A stretch of DNA of 64,000 bases. Source: Rhizobium cauense (GTDB lineage Bacteria; Pseudomonadota; Alphaproteobacteria; Rhizobiales; Rhizobiaceae). The notes under the pieces were generated by a model. That model had not been told where the DNA came from. It worked only from the letters and a program-made list of their open reading frames with translations, and made no database searches. Position 1 is the stretch's first letter. Every line of letters starts with the position of its first letter. The stretch is from positions 62,001 through 126,000 of the forward strand of contig NZ_JAEUAT010000011.1 of the NCBI RefSeq assembly GCF_019511525.1, in the 5' to 3' direction. Shown one piece after another: positions 17,461 through 26,303 of the stretch. Made by a program: the position numbers and the translations under genes.

Positions 17461-17471
17461 TACAATAACAA

Positions 17472-17491
17472 GGCGGCCGGTAGCGGCCGCC
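17472..17491. terminator. Bidirectional GC hairpin
   Basis: GGCGGCCG / CGGCCGCC, 8-bp stem and 4-nt loop, followed by TATTT on the plus strand. It lies 11 bp after the second transpeptidase stop and touches the convergent stop codon at 17491. Confidence 0.75.
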
Positions 17492-17931
17492 TATTTCGAT
17501 CCGCAGGTAACCTTGCCGGTCACAGCGAGCGGCTTCGTGCCACCCTCGAGAGCAAGCTCATAGGCACCCGAGAACGTCGTCATCGACTTGCCGCGCTGAC
17601 CGGCAATCACGATCAGGCCGATCCCCTGCCCTTCCGCGGCGTCGCCGCCGTCATAGAAAACCTCCAGCCGCAATTCGCCATCATGCGACCAATGGTGCGT
17701 CAGATTTTCCGACGTGACGGAAATCTTCTGAAGCGCCTGCGGGAGATCGCTGCTCTTCATTGCCAGAGCACCGCGAAAATGATTGAGCTTGTGACCACCC
17801 GCGGCCTCGAAGCCGCTTTCCACGGTGAAGCGCACATTCTTGTCGTCGGCCGAACAGAAGAAGCGGGTGTTCGCATGGGCGGCATTGGCCGCACCGCAAA
17901 GAAGCGTCAGCGCGAGGATCGTGCGGTACAT
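17491..17931 (-). CDS. Exported hypothetical protein
   Basis: A 146-residue protein with a Sec signal peptide (residues 1-20, ending AAHA). The mature domain is small and beta-rich, with one Cys near each end (FFCSADD and VTCGSK) that could form a disulfide. AGGAG lies 5 nt before the ATG. It sits 36 bp downstream of glcF on the same strand, with a short hairpin between them, so it may be partly cotranscribed. No recognised family. Confidence 0.7.
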   Translation of the reverse strand: MYRTILALTLLCGAANAAHANTRFFCSADDKNVRFTVESGFEAAGGHKLNHFRGALAMKSSDLPQALQKISVTSENLTHHWSHDGELRLEVFYDGGDAAEGQGIGLIVIAGQRGKSMTTFSGAYELALEGGTKPLAVTGKVTCGSK

Positions 17932-17947
17932 GGCGGGCTCCTGAGAT

Positions 17948-17964
17948 CGCCGGACGATCCGGCG
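17948..17964 (-). terminator. Short hairpin after glcF
   Basis: CGCCGG / CCGGCG, 6-bp stem with 5-nt loop, starting 3 bp beyond the glcF stop on the minus strand. There is no T run, so it is a weak terminator or processing stem. Confidence 0.4.
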
Positions 17965-17967
17965 GCG

Positions 17968-19281
17968 CTAAGCTAAGGGCAAACCCTTTAATTTTTCGGG
18001 TATATCCCCGCCACAAGCCCAGTCCAGCAGTTGTACGGTGTGGACGATCGGAATGGCTGTCCCCGTCGCGATCTGCATCATGCAGCCGATGTTGCCGGTT
18101 GCGATTACATCAGGCTTCGTCGCCTCGATATTCCTGACCTTGCGGGTCTTCAGGACATCGGAAATATCGGATTGCATGATGTTGTAGGTGCCGGCCGAGC
18201 CGCAACAGAGGTGACCTTCAGCGGGATCACGGACGTTGAAGCCGGCGGCCTTCAGCAATTGCTTCGGCGCCATCGTCATCTTCTGGCCATGCTGCATCGA
18301 ACACGCGGAGTGATAGGCGACGATGATGCCCTTAGGCATTTGCGCGGGGAGCTCAAGCGACGCGAGATACTCCGTGATATCCTTTGCCAAAGAAGACACG
18401 CGTGCTGCCTTTTCGGCATAGTTCGGGTCCAGCCTCAGCATGTGGCCATAGTCCTTGATCGTCGTGCCACAGCCCGAAGCGGTGATGATGATCGCATCGA
18501 GCCCGCCACGCTCGATTTCCCGCGTCCACACATCGACATTGTTGCGTGCGCTCGCCAAAGCCTGCTCCTCGCGTCCCATATGATGGACGAGCGAACCGCA
18601 ACACACCTCCCCCTCGGGAACGACGACTTCGACGCCCAGCCGGGTGAGCAGCCTGATCGTTGCCTCGTTGATCGTGGGGTCGAGGACCGGCTGCGCGCAG
18701 CCGGTCAAGATCGCGACCCGACCGCGCTTGTCGGCTTGCGGCGGGTGGGTTGCCGGCGCGGCATAAATCGAGGGCGGAGGAATGCGGCGCGGCGCGAGCG
18801 CCAGCATCGCGGCAAATGGCTTCAATGCCGGCGCACGCTGCAAGAGGCTAGCGAACGGCCGGCCCGCCGACGACAGCTTGATCGCAAGGCGAAACCGATC
18901 GGGATAAGGCAGGACAGCGGCGAGGATGGCGCGCGCGAGGCGGTTCATGAAAGGCCGCCTGTAGGTTTTCTCGATGTGTGCGCGTGCATGGTCGACGAGG
19001 TGCATGTAGTCGACACCGGAGGGACAGGTGGTCACGCAAGCGAGGCACGAGAGACAGCGGTCAATGTGGGTGACGACCTCGGCATCTGCCGGGCGGCCGT
19101 TCTCCAGCATGTCCTTGATCAGGTATATGCGCCCCCGCGGGCTATCGAGCTCGTTGCCGAGCGTCACATAGGTCGGACAGGTGGCGGTGCAAAAGCCGCA
19201 ATGCACGCATTTGCGCAGGATCTTTTCGGATTCGGCGACATGAGGATCGGCAAGCTGAGCTGGCGTGAAGTTGGTCTGCAT
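17968..19281 (-). CDS. glcF: Glycolate oxidase iron-sulfur subunit
   Basis: A 437-residue subunit that passes electrons from the flavin subunits of glycolate dehydrogenase to the respiratory chain. Two 4Fe-4S motifs are present (Cys25/28/31/35 and Cys76/79/82/86), followed by two CCG domains (GEVCCGSLVHH and GHLCCGSAGTYNI). The length matches GlcF. It is the last gene of glcD-glcE-glcF, 3 bp after glcE, and acts at the inner membrane with them, converting glycolate to glyoxylate. Confidence 0.94.
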   Translation of the reverse strand: MQTNFTPAQLADPHVAESEKILRKCVHCGFCTATCPTYVTLGNELDSPRGRIYLIKDMLENGRPADAEVVTHIDRCLSCLACVTTCPSGVDYMHLVDHARAHIEKTYRRPFMNRLARAILAAVLPYPDRFRLAIKLSSAGRPFASLLQRAPALKPFAAMLALAPRRIPPPSIYAAPATHPPQADKRGRVAILTGCAQPVLDPTINEATIRLLTRLGVEVVVPEGEVCCGSLVHHMGREEQALASARNNVDVWTREIERGGLDAIIITASGCGTTIKDYGHMLRLDPNYAEKAARVSSLAKDITEYLASLELPAQMPKGIIVAYHSACSMQHGQKMTMAPKQLLKAAGFNVRDPAEGHLCCGSAGTYNIMQSDISDVLKTRKVRNIEATKPDVIATGNIGCMMQIATGTAIPIVHTVQLLDWACGGDIPEKLKGLPLA

Positions 19282-19284
19282 AGC

Positions 19285-20490
19285 CTACGCTCCTGCCATC
19301 TTCCCGGAATTGAAGATGCCGGCTGGATCGAACTGCAGTTTCAATCGCTGCGACAACAATGCCACGGCCTCGGGCTGCGGCTGGAAGGCGGCTGTCATTG
19401 CCCGCATCTGTGCCGGTGCGCGGATCAAGGTCGCATGTCCGCCGCCCAGCGCCTTGATGAAGCGACGCAGCAGGTGGGCATCCGCATCGGCCTCCATCCG
19501 CATCCAGATCAGTCCGCCCTGCCAGTCATAGAATGCGTCCACGCCTGCTTCGAGGCGGAGTGCGGCGACCAATTGATGACCAATGCTGGGGGCAACCGAC
19601 ACGCGCCACACCGGCCGCGGGCTACCATCGGCATAGGGCAAGACGTCGCGGATATCTCTCCAGAGGCGAGCGCTTTCGTTCTGCTCCAGCCGTGCGACCG
19701 AACCGAATCTTCCCATGGCCGCAGCGAGCTTGCCTGCCCGGGCATCGACGGAACCTGGCAGGCCTTCGATCCGCAGACAGGTTCCTTCGCCTTCCGAGAG
19801 CGTGCTGTCGAGAAACTTCCAGGCGACTGTCATCGGCAGATGCGCCGCGCCTGAGATTTCGACGGGCAACGCCATCGCCGCCGCCATGGCGTTGGCGGCT
19901 TCGGCGTCGTTCAGCCCGGAAACGACAATCGTTGCTTCGGTTCTCGGCCGGGGCGGCACGCGGAAGGTCACTTCGGTGAGGAACCCAAGCGTTCCGTGCG
20001 AGCCGGCCATCAGCTTTACGAGATCCAGCCCGGTGACGTTCTTCATCACGCGACCGCCGGCCTTGATCACCTCACCCTTGCCGTTGATGAAGCTGACGCC
20101 AAGCAGGCTGTCGCGTGCGGCCCCGGCCACGAAACGGCGTGGGCCCGAGACATTGGCGGCAAAGACGCCGCCGATCGTCGGCTCGCCTGACGTTCCCATG
20201 ATCGGGCGATGATCCATCGGCTCGAAAGCCATCATCTGACCATGCTCCTGAAGGGCCGCTTCGATCTCCGACAGAGGTGTTCCGGAGCGGGCCGTCAAAA
20301 CCATCTCGCCGGGATTGTAGGCCGTGATGCCGCTCAAATTAGACGACCGCAGGCGGCTTTCAGCCACCACGGCATTCCCGAAACCCGAGCGGGTGTCGCC
20401 GCCGCAGATTGCAAGCGCCCTGCCCTGCTGCGCATGACCGCGGATGATTGCCGCAGCCTCTTCGTCCGTCATAGGCAATAGGTCGATCAT
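19285..20490 (-). CDS. glcE: Glycolate oxidase FAD-binding subunit GlcE
   Basis: A 401-residue flavoprotein of the PCMH/VAO type. The FAD-binding region is seen in PMDHRPIMGTSGEPTIGGVFAAN and ARDSLLGVSFINGKGEVI-like segments (about residues 85-160), and the C-terminus carries the DPAGIFNSGKM signature. The frame is open to 20673, but the ATG at 20490 overlaps the glcD stop by 4 bp (ATGA) and gives the normal family length. It works as a complex with GlcD and GlcF in glycolate oxidation. Confidence 0.93.
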   Translation of the reverse strand: MIDLLPMTDEEAAAIIRGHAQQGRALAICGGDTRSGFGNAVVAESRLRSSNLSGITAYNPGEMVLTARSGTPLSEIEAALQEHGQMMAFEPMDHRPIMGTSGEPTIGGVFAANVSGPRRFVAGAARDSLLGVSFINGKGEVIKAGGRVMKNVTGLDLVKLMAGSHGTLGFLTEVTFRVPPRPRTEATIVVSGLNDAEAANAMAAAMALPVEISGAAHLPMTVAWKFLDSTLSEGEGTCLRIEGLPGSVDARAGKLAAAMGRFGSVARLEQNESARLWRDIRDVLPYADGSPRPVWRVSVAPSIGHQLVAALRLEAGVDAFYDWQGGLIWMRMEADADAHLLRRFIKALGGGHATLIRAPAQMRAMTAAFQPQPEAVALLSQRLKLQFDPAGIFNSGKMAGA

Positions 20491-21926
20491 GCGGCCGGAC
20501 GTCCCTCGAGCGGGAAGACCTTCGACGGATTCAGCAGCCAGGCCGGATCGAACGCAGCGCGCGCCGCCATCTGCTGCCCGAGATCCGCCTCGGAGTACTG
20601 GTGGCGCATCAGATCCCGTTTTTCGATGCCGACGCCATGCTCGCCCGTCAGGCAGCCACCGGCATCGACGCATAGCTTCAGGATTTCCATGCCCGCCGCT
20701 TCCGCGCGGGCAGCATCTTCGGGATCGTTCGCATTGAACAGGATCAGCGGGTGCATATTGCCGTCACCGGCGTGGAAGACATTGGCGACGCGAAGCCCAT
20801 AGCGATCGATGATTTCAGAGGTTTTCCTGAGCACGTAGGAGAGCTGGCTGAGCGGCACGGTGCCGTCCATGCAGATATAGTCGGCAATGCGGCCCGTGGC
20901 GCCGAAGGCTGACTTGCGGCCCTTCCAGATCAGCGCCGCCTCGGTTGCCGACTGGCATTCGCGGACGGTCTTCACGCCATGCTTGCGCGCGATTTCGACG
21001 ATGCTCTTCAGCATGTCGTCCATCTCCGCTTCCGACCCTTCGACCTCCACGATCAGCAGCGCGCCCACATCCAAGGGATAGCCAGCCTTGGCAAAGGCTT
21101 CGCAAATTTCGATCGCCGGCTTGTCCATGAATTCGATGGCGACGGGAATGATGCCGGCGGCGATGATATCGGCAACACAGGATCCGGCCGCTTCGGAGGT
21201 ATCGAAACCAAAGAGAACCGGGCGCGCGCCCTCGGGCTTGGCGATGAGCCGCACGGTGGCCTCCGTGACGATCCCGAGCTGACCTTCATGTCCGCAGACG
21301 AGGCCGAGCAGATCATAACCCGTCGCATCGAGCGCCTTGCCTCCGAGGTCGATGACGGTTCCGTCCATCAGAACCATCTTCACACCGAGTAGATTGTTCG
21401 TCGTCACGCCGTATTTCAGACAGTGCGCCCCGCCCGAATTCATGCCGATATTGCCACCAATCGTACAGGCTAGCTGGGAACTCGGGTCGGGGGCGTAGAA
21501 AAATCCGTCTGCGGAAACGGCTTCCGATATGTTTAAATTGGTGACGCCTGCCTCAACCACCGCTGCGCGGTTCGGCAGATCGATTTCGAGAATGCGGTTC
21601 ATCTTCGAGACGCAGACAACGACTGCATCCTCCTGCGGGATCGCACCGCCCGACAACGAGGTTCCCGCGCCGCGCGGCACGACCGGAACGCCATAGCGAT
21701 GACAGTATTTCATGACCGCAGCCACTTCAGCGGTTGTCCGCGGCAAGGCGACCGCCAGCGGCATCCGGCGATAGGAAACGAAGGCGTCAGTCTCGAACGG
21801 CATTAGCTCGCGCGCTTCATGCACCAGGCATTCCGGCGGCAGGAGATCGATCAGATCGGCGACGATCTGTTGGCGGCGGGCAAGCACATCGGCACGCGGG
21901 GTGAGAAACGAAATCGTGTCGGACAT
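20487..21926 (-). CDS. glcD: Glycolate oxidase FAD-linked subunit GlcD
   Basis: A 479-residue catalytic flavoprotein of the VAO/lactate-glycolate dehydrogenase family. The PCMH FAD-binding motif VPRGAGTSLSGG lies near residue 87 and the C-terminal GEHGVGIEKRDLM contributes to flavin and substrate binding. GGGAGAG precedes the ATG. It is the first gene of glcDEF; translation of glcE is coupled through a 4-bp overlap. A LysR gene is read divergently from the shared 132-bp control region, which contains a repeated TTAGCACTT-like element. Confidence 0.95.
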   Translation of the reverse strand: MSDTISFLTPRADVLARRQQIVADLIDLLPPECLVHEARELMPFETDAFVSYRRMPLAVALPRTTAEVAAVMKYCHRYGVPVVPRGAGTSLSGGAIPQEDAVVVCVSKMNRILEIDLPNRAAVVEAGVTNLNISEAVSADGFFYAPDPSSQLACTIGGNIGMNSGGAHCLKYGVTTNNLLGVKMVLMDGTVIDLGGKALDATGYDLLGLVCGHEGQLGIVTEATVRLIAKPEGARPVLFGFDTSEAAGSCVADIIAAGIIPVAIEFMDKPAIEICEAFAKAGYPLDVGALLIVEVEGSEAEMDDMLKSIVEIARKHGVKTVRECQSATEAALIWKGRKSAFGATGRIADYICMDGTVPLSQLSYVLRKTSEIIDRYGLRVANVFHAGDGNMHPLILFNANDPEDAARAEAAGMEILKLCVDAGGCLTGEHGVGIEKRDLMRHQYSEADLGQQMAARAAFDPAWLLNPSKVFPLEGRPAA

Positions 21927-21990
21927 GGCTCTCTCCCTTCGCTCGCAACAGCGAAACCGGAGGCGTCCTCCACGCTGCCGGCTTATCCGG

Positions 21991-22031
21991 GCTTAGCACT
22001 TTCCCGATTATGGCGCAAATGCTAAGCACTT
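21991..22031. promoter_or_regulatory. Candidate LysR operator between glcD and its divergent regulator
   Basis: GCTTAGCACTT at 21991 and GCTAAGCACTT at 22021 are near-identical direct repeats 30 bp apart. Their first 7 bases are also exact reverse complements. This spacing (three helical turns) and position in a divergent LysR promoter region fit a LysR-type binding site. Function is inferred. Confidence 0.5.
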
Positions 22032-22058
22032 ATTCCAAAAGGATAAACAATCAGACCT

Positions 22059-22955
22059 ATGACCAATCTGGGTGACCTCGAAATTTTCGCAAAAGTCGTT
22101 TCGACGGGCAGCATGTCGCTCGCAGGCAGAGCGCTCGGCTTTTCGCCGGCAGTGGTCTCCAAACGCATCAAACGGCTGGAGGACCGGCTCGGTACACGGC
22201 TTCTGCAGCGCACGACGCGGCAGATCTCCCTGACGGAAGCCGGCCAGGGCTTCTACGACCGTGTGCTTGGCATTCTCGCCGGCATCGAGGAGGCGGAATA
22301 CTACATCTCCGGGCGCTCGGCACAGATGCAGGGAACGCTGAAGGTGACCGCACCCACCTCGTTCGGACGCACGCACGTCGCCCCGCATTTGAAGTCCTTT
22401 ATGGATGCGCATCCGGGTCTCGCGATCAATCTGGTGCTGAGCGACGAATTCACCGACATTGTGGGTGAAGGCTTCGACCTTGCCATCCGCATCGCCGAGC
22501 TGACGGACTCGAGCCTCGTTGCACGGCGCCTGGCGCCCGTGCGTCGTCTGCTCTGCGCATCACCTGACTATCTTTCCGCAAATGGCATGCCGGAGTCGAT
22601 CGAGGACCTGAAGCATCATCGCTGCCTGCCGGCGCACAACAACGATGCCTGGCGGCTTGAGGGACCCGAGGGGCCGCTTTCCCTCCGGCCGGAAGGAATG
22701 CTCGTCACGAATTCAAGCGAGGTCGTGCGGGAGGCAGTCGTATCCGGCCTTGGCATCGCGCTCCGTTCCACCTGGGACATCAGCCGCGAACTGAAGGACG
22801 GACGGCTGGTACACGTCCTGCCCGCCTACGAGGGATCGAGAAACGTGACGCTTTCCGCCGTCTACCCGAGCCGTCAGTTCCTGCCGGCGAAGGTGCGGCT
22901 GTTCATCGACTATCTCGCGGACGTCTACGGACCAGTCCCCTATTGGGAGTGCTGA
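22059..22955 (+). CDS. LysR-family transcriptional regulator, divergent from glcDEF
   Basis: A 298-residue LTTR. The N-terminal winged helix-turn-helix (residues 4-62, SMSLAGRALGFSPAVVSKRI) is followed by a substrate-binding domain (from about residue 90, GTLKVTAPTSFGRTHVAP). It is of the CrgA/DsdC-like subgroup common in proteobacteria. Divergence from glcD suggests control of glycolate oxidation, where many bacteria use the GntR protein GlcC instead. The effector is not known; glycolate or a related 2-hydroxyacid is a guess from context. Confidence 0.88.
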   Translation: MTNLGDLEIFAKVVSTGSMSLAGRALGFSPAVVSKRIKRLEDRLGTRLLQRTTRQISLTEAGQGFYDRVLGILAGIEEAEYYISGRSAQMQGTLKVTAPTSFGRTHVAPHLKSFMDAHPGLAINLVLSDEFTDIVGEGFDLAIRIAELTDSSLVARRLAPVRRLLCASPDYLSANGMPESIEDLKHHRCLPAHNNDAWRLEGPEGPLSLRPEGMLVTNSSEVVREAVVSGLGIALRSTWDISRELKDGRLVHVLPAYEGSRNVTLSAVYPSRQFLPAKVRLFIDYLADVYGPVPYWEC

Positions 22956-23317
22956 GATCCCCAGATGCCGGTCGGTCGGCGGTGATTGCCGACTCTGGGG
23001 AAATCCGGTGGTTATCGACGCGATCGCCCTGAACGGAAACACCGTCCGTCACCGAGACGACATATCACCATCATAGTATTGACATACCAGTGCATGACAG
23101 GAAGCCGTCGTTGATTGTAACGCGGGGCAGGCGCATATTGAACGCCTGTGCAACTGCGGAATCAGGATAGTAAATGGCGGGTTTCCGACGGCGGCCAAAT
23201 GAAAGCCGCCTATTGATTTACTATAAAGTCCTGCTGGAAAAACATGAAACGCATATGGATGGCGCAAGCCTTTCCATGAATACTGAAACAACCGACTCAA
23301 GGAACTGAAGCAAAAAG
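22956..23317. other. Intergenic region holding a compound palindrome
   Basis: 362 bp without a convincing gene, more AT-rich than its surroundings. It contains the nested inverted repeats at 23167-23224, described separately. The NUDIX promoter must lie here or in the structure's flank. Confidence 0.45.
23167..23224. repeat. Nested inverted repeat of unknown function
   Basis: An outer perfect 9-bp stem (ATAGTAAAT, 23167-23175, with ATTTACTAT, 23216-23224) encloses a GC-rich stem (GGCGG 23176-23180 or GGCGGC 23190-23195 with GCCGCC 23205-23210). The result is a 58-bp cruciform- or RNA-like structure. It may be a small RNA part, a leader, or a copy of a palindromic repeat family. Confidence 0.5.
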
Positions 23318-23842
23318 GTGACCCGACCGTTGACTCTTCTCGCCCGCCTCGCCACCGACGTGCAGCTGATGTTCAGGCGTCCGCCGCGTCAACAGTATGC
23401 CGCGCTTTGCTACCGGGTGAAGAAGAAGACAAACGAACTTGAGGTGCTTTTGCTGACGAGCCGCGAGACCGGCCGATGGGTTATCCCCAAGGGCTGGCCG
23501 ATGGACGGACGCACAGCCTATGAGGTTGCAGCACGCGAAGCCTTCGAGGAAGCGGGTGTGCGCGGGACCGTCGAAGACCAGACGATCGGCTGCTATTCCT
23601 ATCCCAAGGTCTTGAAGAACGGGCTCAGCGTAACGTGCAAGGTTCAGGTTTACGCGCTGGAAGCCGCCACGATCGCCAAGAACTTCAAGGAGAAAGGCGA
23701 ACGCAAGACCGAGTGGGTTTCTTGTGACGAAGCCGCGAAACGGGTGAACGAACCCGAGCTTCGGGAAATATTCCGGCTGTTCAAGCGCCGCATGGCGGAG
23801 CAACTCGCGGAGAGCGTGCCGAGGCAAATTCCGGCTGAGTGA
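23318..23842 (+). CDS. NUDIX hydrolase
   Basis: A 174-residue enzyme of the MutT/NUDIX superfamily, which cleaves nucleoside diphosphates linked to another moiety. The Nudix box runs from about residue 59 to 81 (GWPMDG, then AAREAFEEAGV) with the REAFEE metal-binding core intact. PKGWPMDGRTAYE is like the diadenosine/diphosphoinositol polyphosphate phosphohydrolase group, but the substrate cannot be fixed. The reading frame starts with GTG at 23318; a TTG at 23330 with GGTGA upstream is an alternative. It precedes the phosphate transporter gene by 62 bp. Confidence 0.87.
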   Translation: MTRPLTLLARLATDVQLMFRRPPRQQYAALCYRVKKKTNELEVLLLTSRETGRWVIPKGWPMDGRTAYEVAAREAFEEAGVRGTVEDQTIGCYSYPKVLKNGLSVTCKVQVYALEAATIAKNFKEKGERKTEWVSCDEAAKRVNEPELREIFRLFKRRMAEQLAESVPRQIPAE

Positions 23843-23904
23843 ATATTGCCATCTTGCGCTGCTAAACTTGGCGACGTTAAAGGGAGTGAAAGCCAAGGAA
23901 TAGC

Positions 23905-25404
23905 ATGCCCGACCGCCCAGCCATCCTCACAAAACGAACGCTCGACAAGGATCTCGACAAGCTTACGCATGTCGAGGACGCGACGAAGTTTGTCACGCGC
24001 AAGTTGGTGGCGCCGGGCCTCGGGCTGATCTTTCTCGGACTGGCCATGCTATTTGCGGGCGTCTACGTGTTCGATCGGCCAAGCGCCGTCCTGGTGGTCG
24101 CCGCTGCGGCGCTTGCTGCCTACATGGCCTTGAACATCGGCGCCAACGACGTCACCAACAACGTTGGCGCTGCGGTCGGTGCGCGGGCGATGACCATGGG
24201 CCAGGCGCTTGTCATCGCCGCAATCTTTGAAGTTCTCGGAGCGACGATTGCCGGCGGCGATGTCGTCAAGACGATCTCCTCAAGCATTGTCGATACAGTG
24301 CAGGTGCCCCCGGCGACGCTAAGCTGGATCATGATGGCGGCGCTGATGGCCGCTGCCTTGTGGATCAATCTCGCCACCTGGCTGAATGCGCCTGTTTCGA
24401 CCACGCATGCGATCGTCGGCGCGGTGATCGGCGCGGGTGTCGGTGCGGTCGGCCCCGAGCCCGTCAACTGGCGCGTCATGATCGAGATCACCTCAGCCTG
24501 GGTGACATCCCCGCTGCTGGGCGGCGTGATTGCGGCCGGTCTGCTTTTCCTGGTCAAGACCTTCATCATCTACCGTGACGACAAGATCGCAGCGGCCCGG
24601 CGATGGGTGCCCGTGCTGATAGGGATGATGATCGGCGGCTTCACGTCTTACATGGTCGTGCAACTCGAAACGGCCAATGAATTTTCGTCGCTTACAATCT
24701 TCGTGCTCGGTCTCGCGGCAGGCTGCCTTGGGTGGTTTGGCGGGCGAGTGTTCGTCCGCAGGCAGGCAGCGGGACTGGAAAACCGCAACAGTTCGCTGCG
24801 CATTCTGTTTCAGATCCCCTTGATCAGTTCGGCAGCCTTGCTGTCCTTTGCGCACGGTGCGAATGACGTATCCAATGCCGTCGGTCCGCTATCGGCAATC
24901 GTGCGTAACGTCGGTGCATCCCCCGACGCTGCGGGCGACAATCCCCCGGTTTGGGTGCTCCTGATCGGCGCCCTCGGCATCTCCGTCGGCCTTTTGCTCT
25001 TCGGACCACGCCTGATCCGGCTAGTCGGCGATCAGATCACCAAGCTCAACCCCATGCGCGCCTATTGCGTGGTGCTGTCCACGGCCTTCACGGTCATCGT
25101 CGCCTCGTCGCTTGGCCTACCGGTCAGCACGACGCATATTGCCGTCGGCGCGGTGTTTGGCGTCGGCTTCTTCCGCGAGTGGTACACGCGGCATTCGAAG
25201 CGCCGCATCGCTTATGTGCGACGCAAGGCGGAAAGCTGGGCGATTGACGAACCGGAAGATCCCAATACGCATGAGGTTCGCCGCCGCTATCTCGTCCGCC
25301 GTTCGCATTTCATGACCATCATTGCCGCCTGGGTCATCACCGTGCCGGCCTCCGCGGCGCTTGCAGCCATGATCTATTGGGTTATGTTCGCGCTCTTTGT
25401 TTGA
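23905..25404 (+). CDS. Inorganic phosphate transporter, PiT family
   Basis: A 499-residue inner-membrane symporter of inorganic phosphate (PiT/Pho-4 family). It has two homologous halves, each with the signature: GANDVTNNVG at residues 79-88 and GANDVSNAVGPL in the second half. It shows 10 or more hydrophobic segments and long cytosolic ends (about 35 residues N-terminal). It is longer than the compact rhizobial Pit encoded with a PhoU-like gene and has no such partner here. AAGGAA precedes the ATG. It may be cotranscribed with the NUDIX gene upstream and rsmE 13 bp downstream. Confidence 0.9.
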   Translation: MPDRPAILTKRTLDKDLDKLTHVEDATKFVTRKLVAPGLGLIFLGLAMLFAGVYVFDRPSAVLVVAAAALAAYMALNIGANDVTNNVGAAVGARAMTMGQALVIAAIFEVLGATIAGGDVVKTISSSIVDTVQVPPATLSWIMMAALMAAALWINLATWLNAPVSTTHAIVGAVIGAGVGAVGPEPVNWRVMIEITSAWVTSPLLGGVIAAGLLFLVKTFIIYRDDKIAAARRWVPVLIGMMIGGFTSYMVVQLETANEFSSLTIFVLGLAAGCLGWFGGRVFVRRQAAGLENRNSSLRILFQIPLISSAALLSFAHGANDVSNAVGPLSAIVRNVGASPDAAGDNPPVWVLLIGALGISVGLLLFGPRLIRLVGDQITKLNPMRAYCVVLSTAFTVIVASSLGLPVSTTHIAVGAVFGVGFFREWYTRHSKRRIAYVRRKAESWAIDEPEDPNTHEVRRRYLVRRSHFMTIIAAWVITVPASAALAAMIYWVMFALFV

Positions 25405-25417
25405 GCAGGACCTTTTG

Positions 25418-26155
25418 ATGCGCGCCAATTTTCGAATGCAACGGCTGTTCGTGGAGGCTCCCCTCTCGGCGGGAGCCGCAATCGACACGACGACCGACCA
25501 TTTCAACTATCTGGCCAACGTGCTGCGCATGGCCGAAGGGGCCGAGCTTCTTGTCTTCAACGGTCGCGATGGCGAGTGGAAGGTGCGCCTCACCTTCCCG
25601 ACGCGAAAGCGGATCGTGATGATTGCAGAAGAACAGACACGACCGCAGCCTGCTCCCTCCGATCTGCATTATCTTTTCGCGCCCCTCAAAGTCGGGCGCC
25701 TGGATTATCTGGTGCAGAAGGCGGTTGAGATGGGAGCCGGTGTCCTGCGGCCAGTACTGACCCAGCATGTGCAGGGGAAGATCACCAATCTCGAAAAGCT
25801 CAAGGCAAACGTCATTGAAGCGGCGGAACAGTGCGGCATACTCGGCATCCCCACTGTTGCCGAACCGGTGAAGCTGTCCGATCTCCTTGATGCCTGGCCG
25901 AACGACCGCCGTATCATCTATTGTGACGAAGGCGATGCGGGGCAGAATCCGCTGCCGTTGCTGTCCAAAATCAGTGAACAAAAGCTGGCCCTCCTCGTCG
26001 GGCCCGAGGGTGGGTTTTCGGAAGAGGAGAGAGCGAGGCTCCGCAGCCTCGATTTCGTCACTGCAATCCCGCTCGGACCCCGAATCCTGCGGGCGGACAC
26101 GGCGGCCGTTGCTGCAATGGCTGTCATTCAGGCGTCGATCGGCGATTGGAATTAA
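25418..26155 (+). CDS. rsmE: 16S rRNA m3U1498 methyltransferase
   Basis: A 245-residue SPOUT-class RNA methyltransferase that methylates U1498 of 16S rRNA in the 30S subunit. The N-terminal PUA-like domain (MQRLFVEAPL region) and the C-terminal trefoil-knot motifs LLVGPEGGFSEEE and PLGPRILRADTA are plain. The frame is open to 25397, but AGCAGGA lies before the ATG at 25418, giving MRANFRMQRLF, as in relatives. It starts 13 bp after the phosphate transporter gene, probably in one transcript. Confidence 0.92.
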   Translation: MRANFRMQRLFVEAPLSAGAAIDTTTDHFNYLANVLRMAEGAELLVFNGRDGEWKVRLTFPTRKRIVMIAEEQTRPQPAPSDLHYLFAPLKVGRLDYLVQKAVEMGAGVLRPVLTQHVQGKITNLEKLKANVIEAAEQCGILGIPTVAEPVKLSDLLDAWPNDRRIIYCDEGDAGQNPLPLLSKISEQKLALLVGPEGGFSEEERARLRSLDFVTAIPLGPRILRADTAAVAAMAVIQASIGDWN

Positions 26156-26303
26156 CCCTGGAAACAACGGGCGACAAAATACGCTGCTATTTTTTTGATG
26201 GACCGTTGAAACAATTTCACTTGCAACATACGTGGGAGCGGTCCTAATCACCCTTCCAATTGCCCGGTTTTTCCAGGCCCTCTCCCATTGCAGGTAGATT
26301 TGA

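Noticed and set aside
18031..19854. 607-codon plus-strand frame opposite glcF/glcE
   Set aside because: Shadow of the glycolate oxidase genes, whose Fe-S and flavin motifs settle the coding strand.
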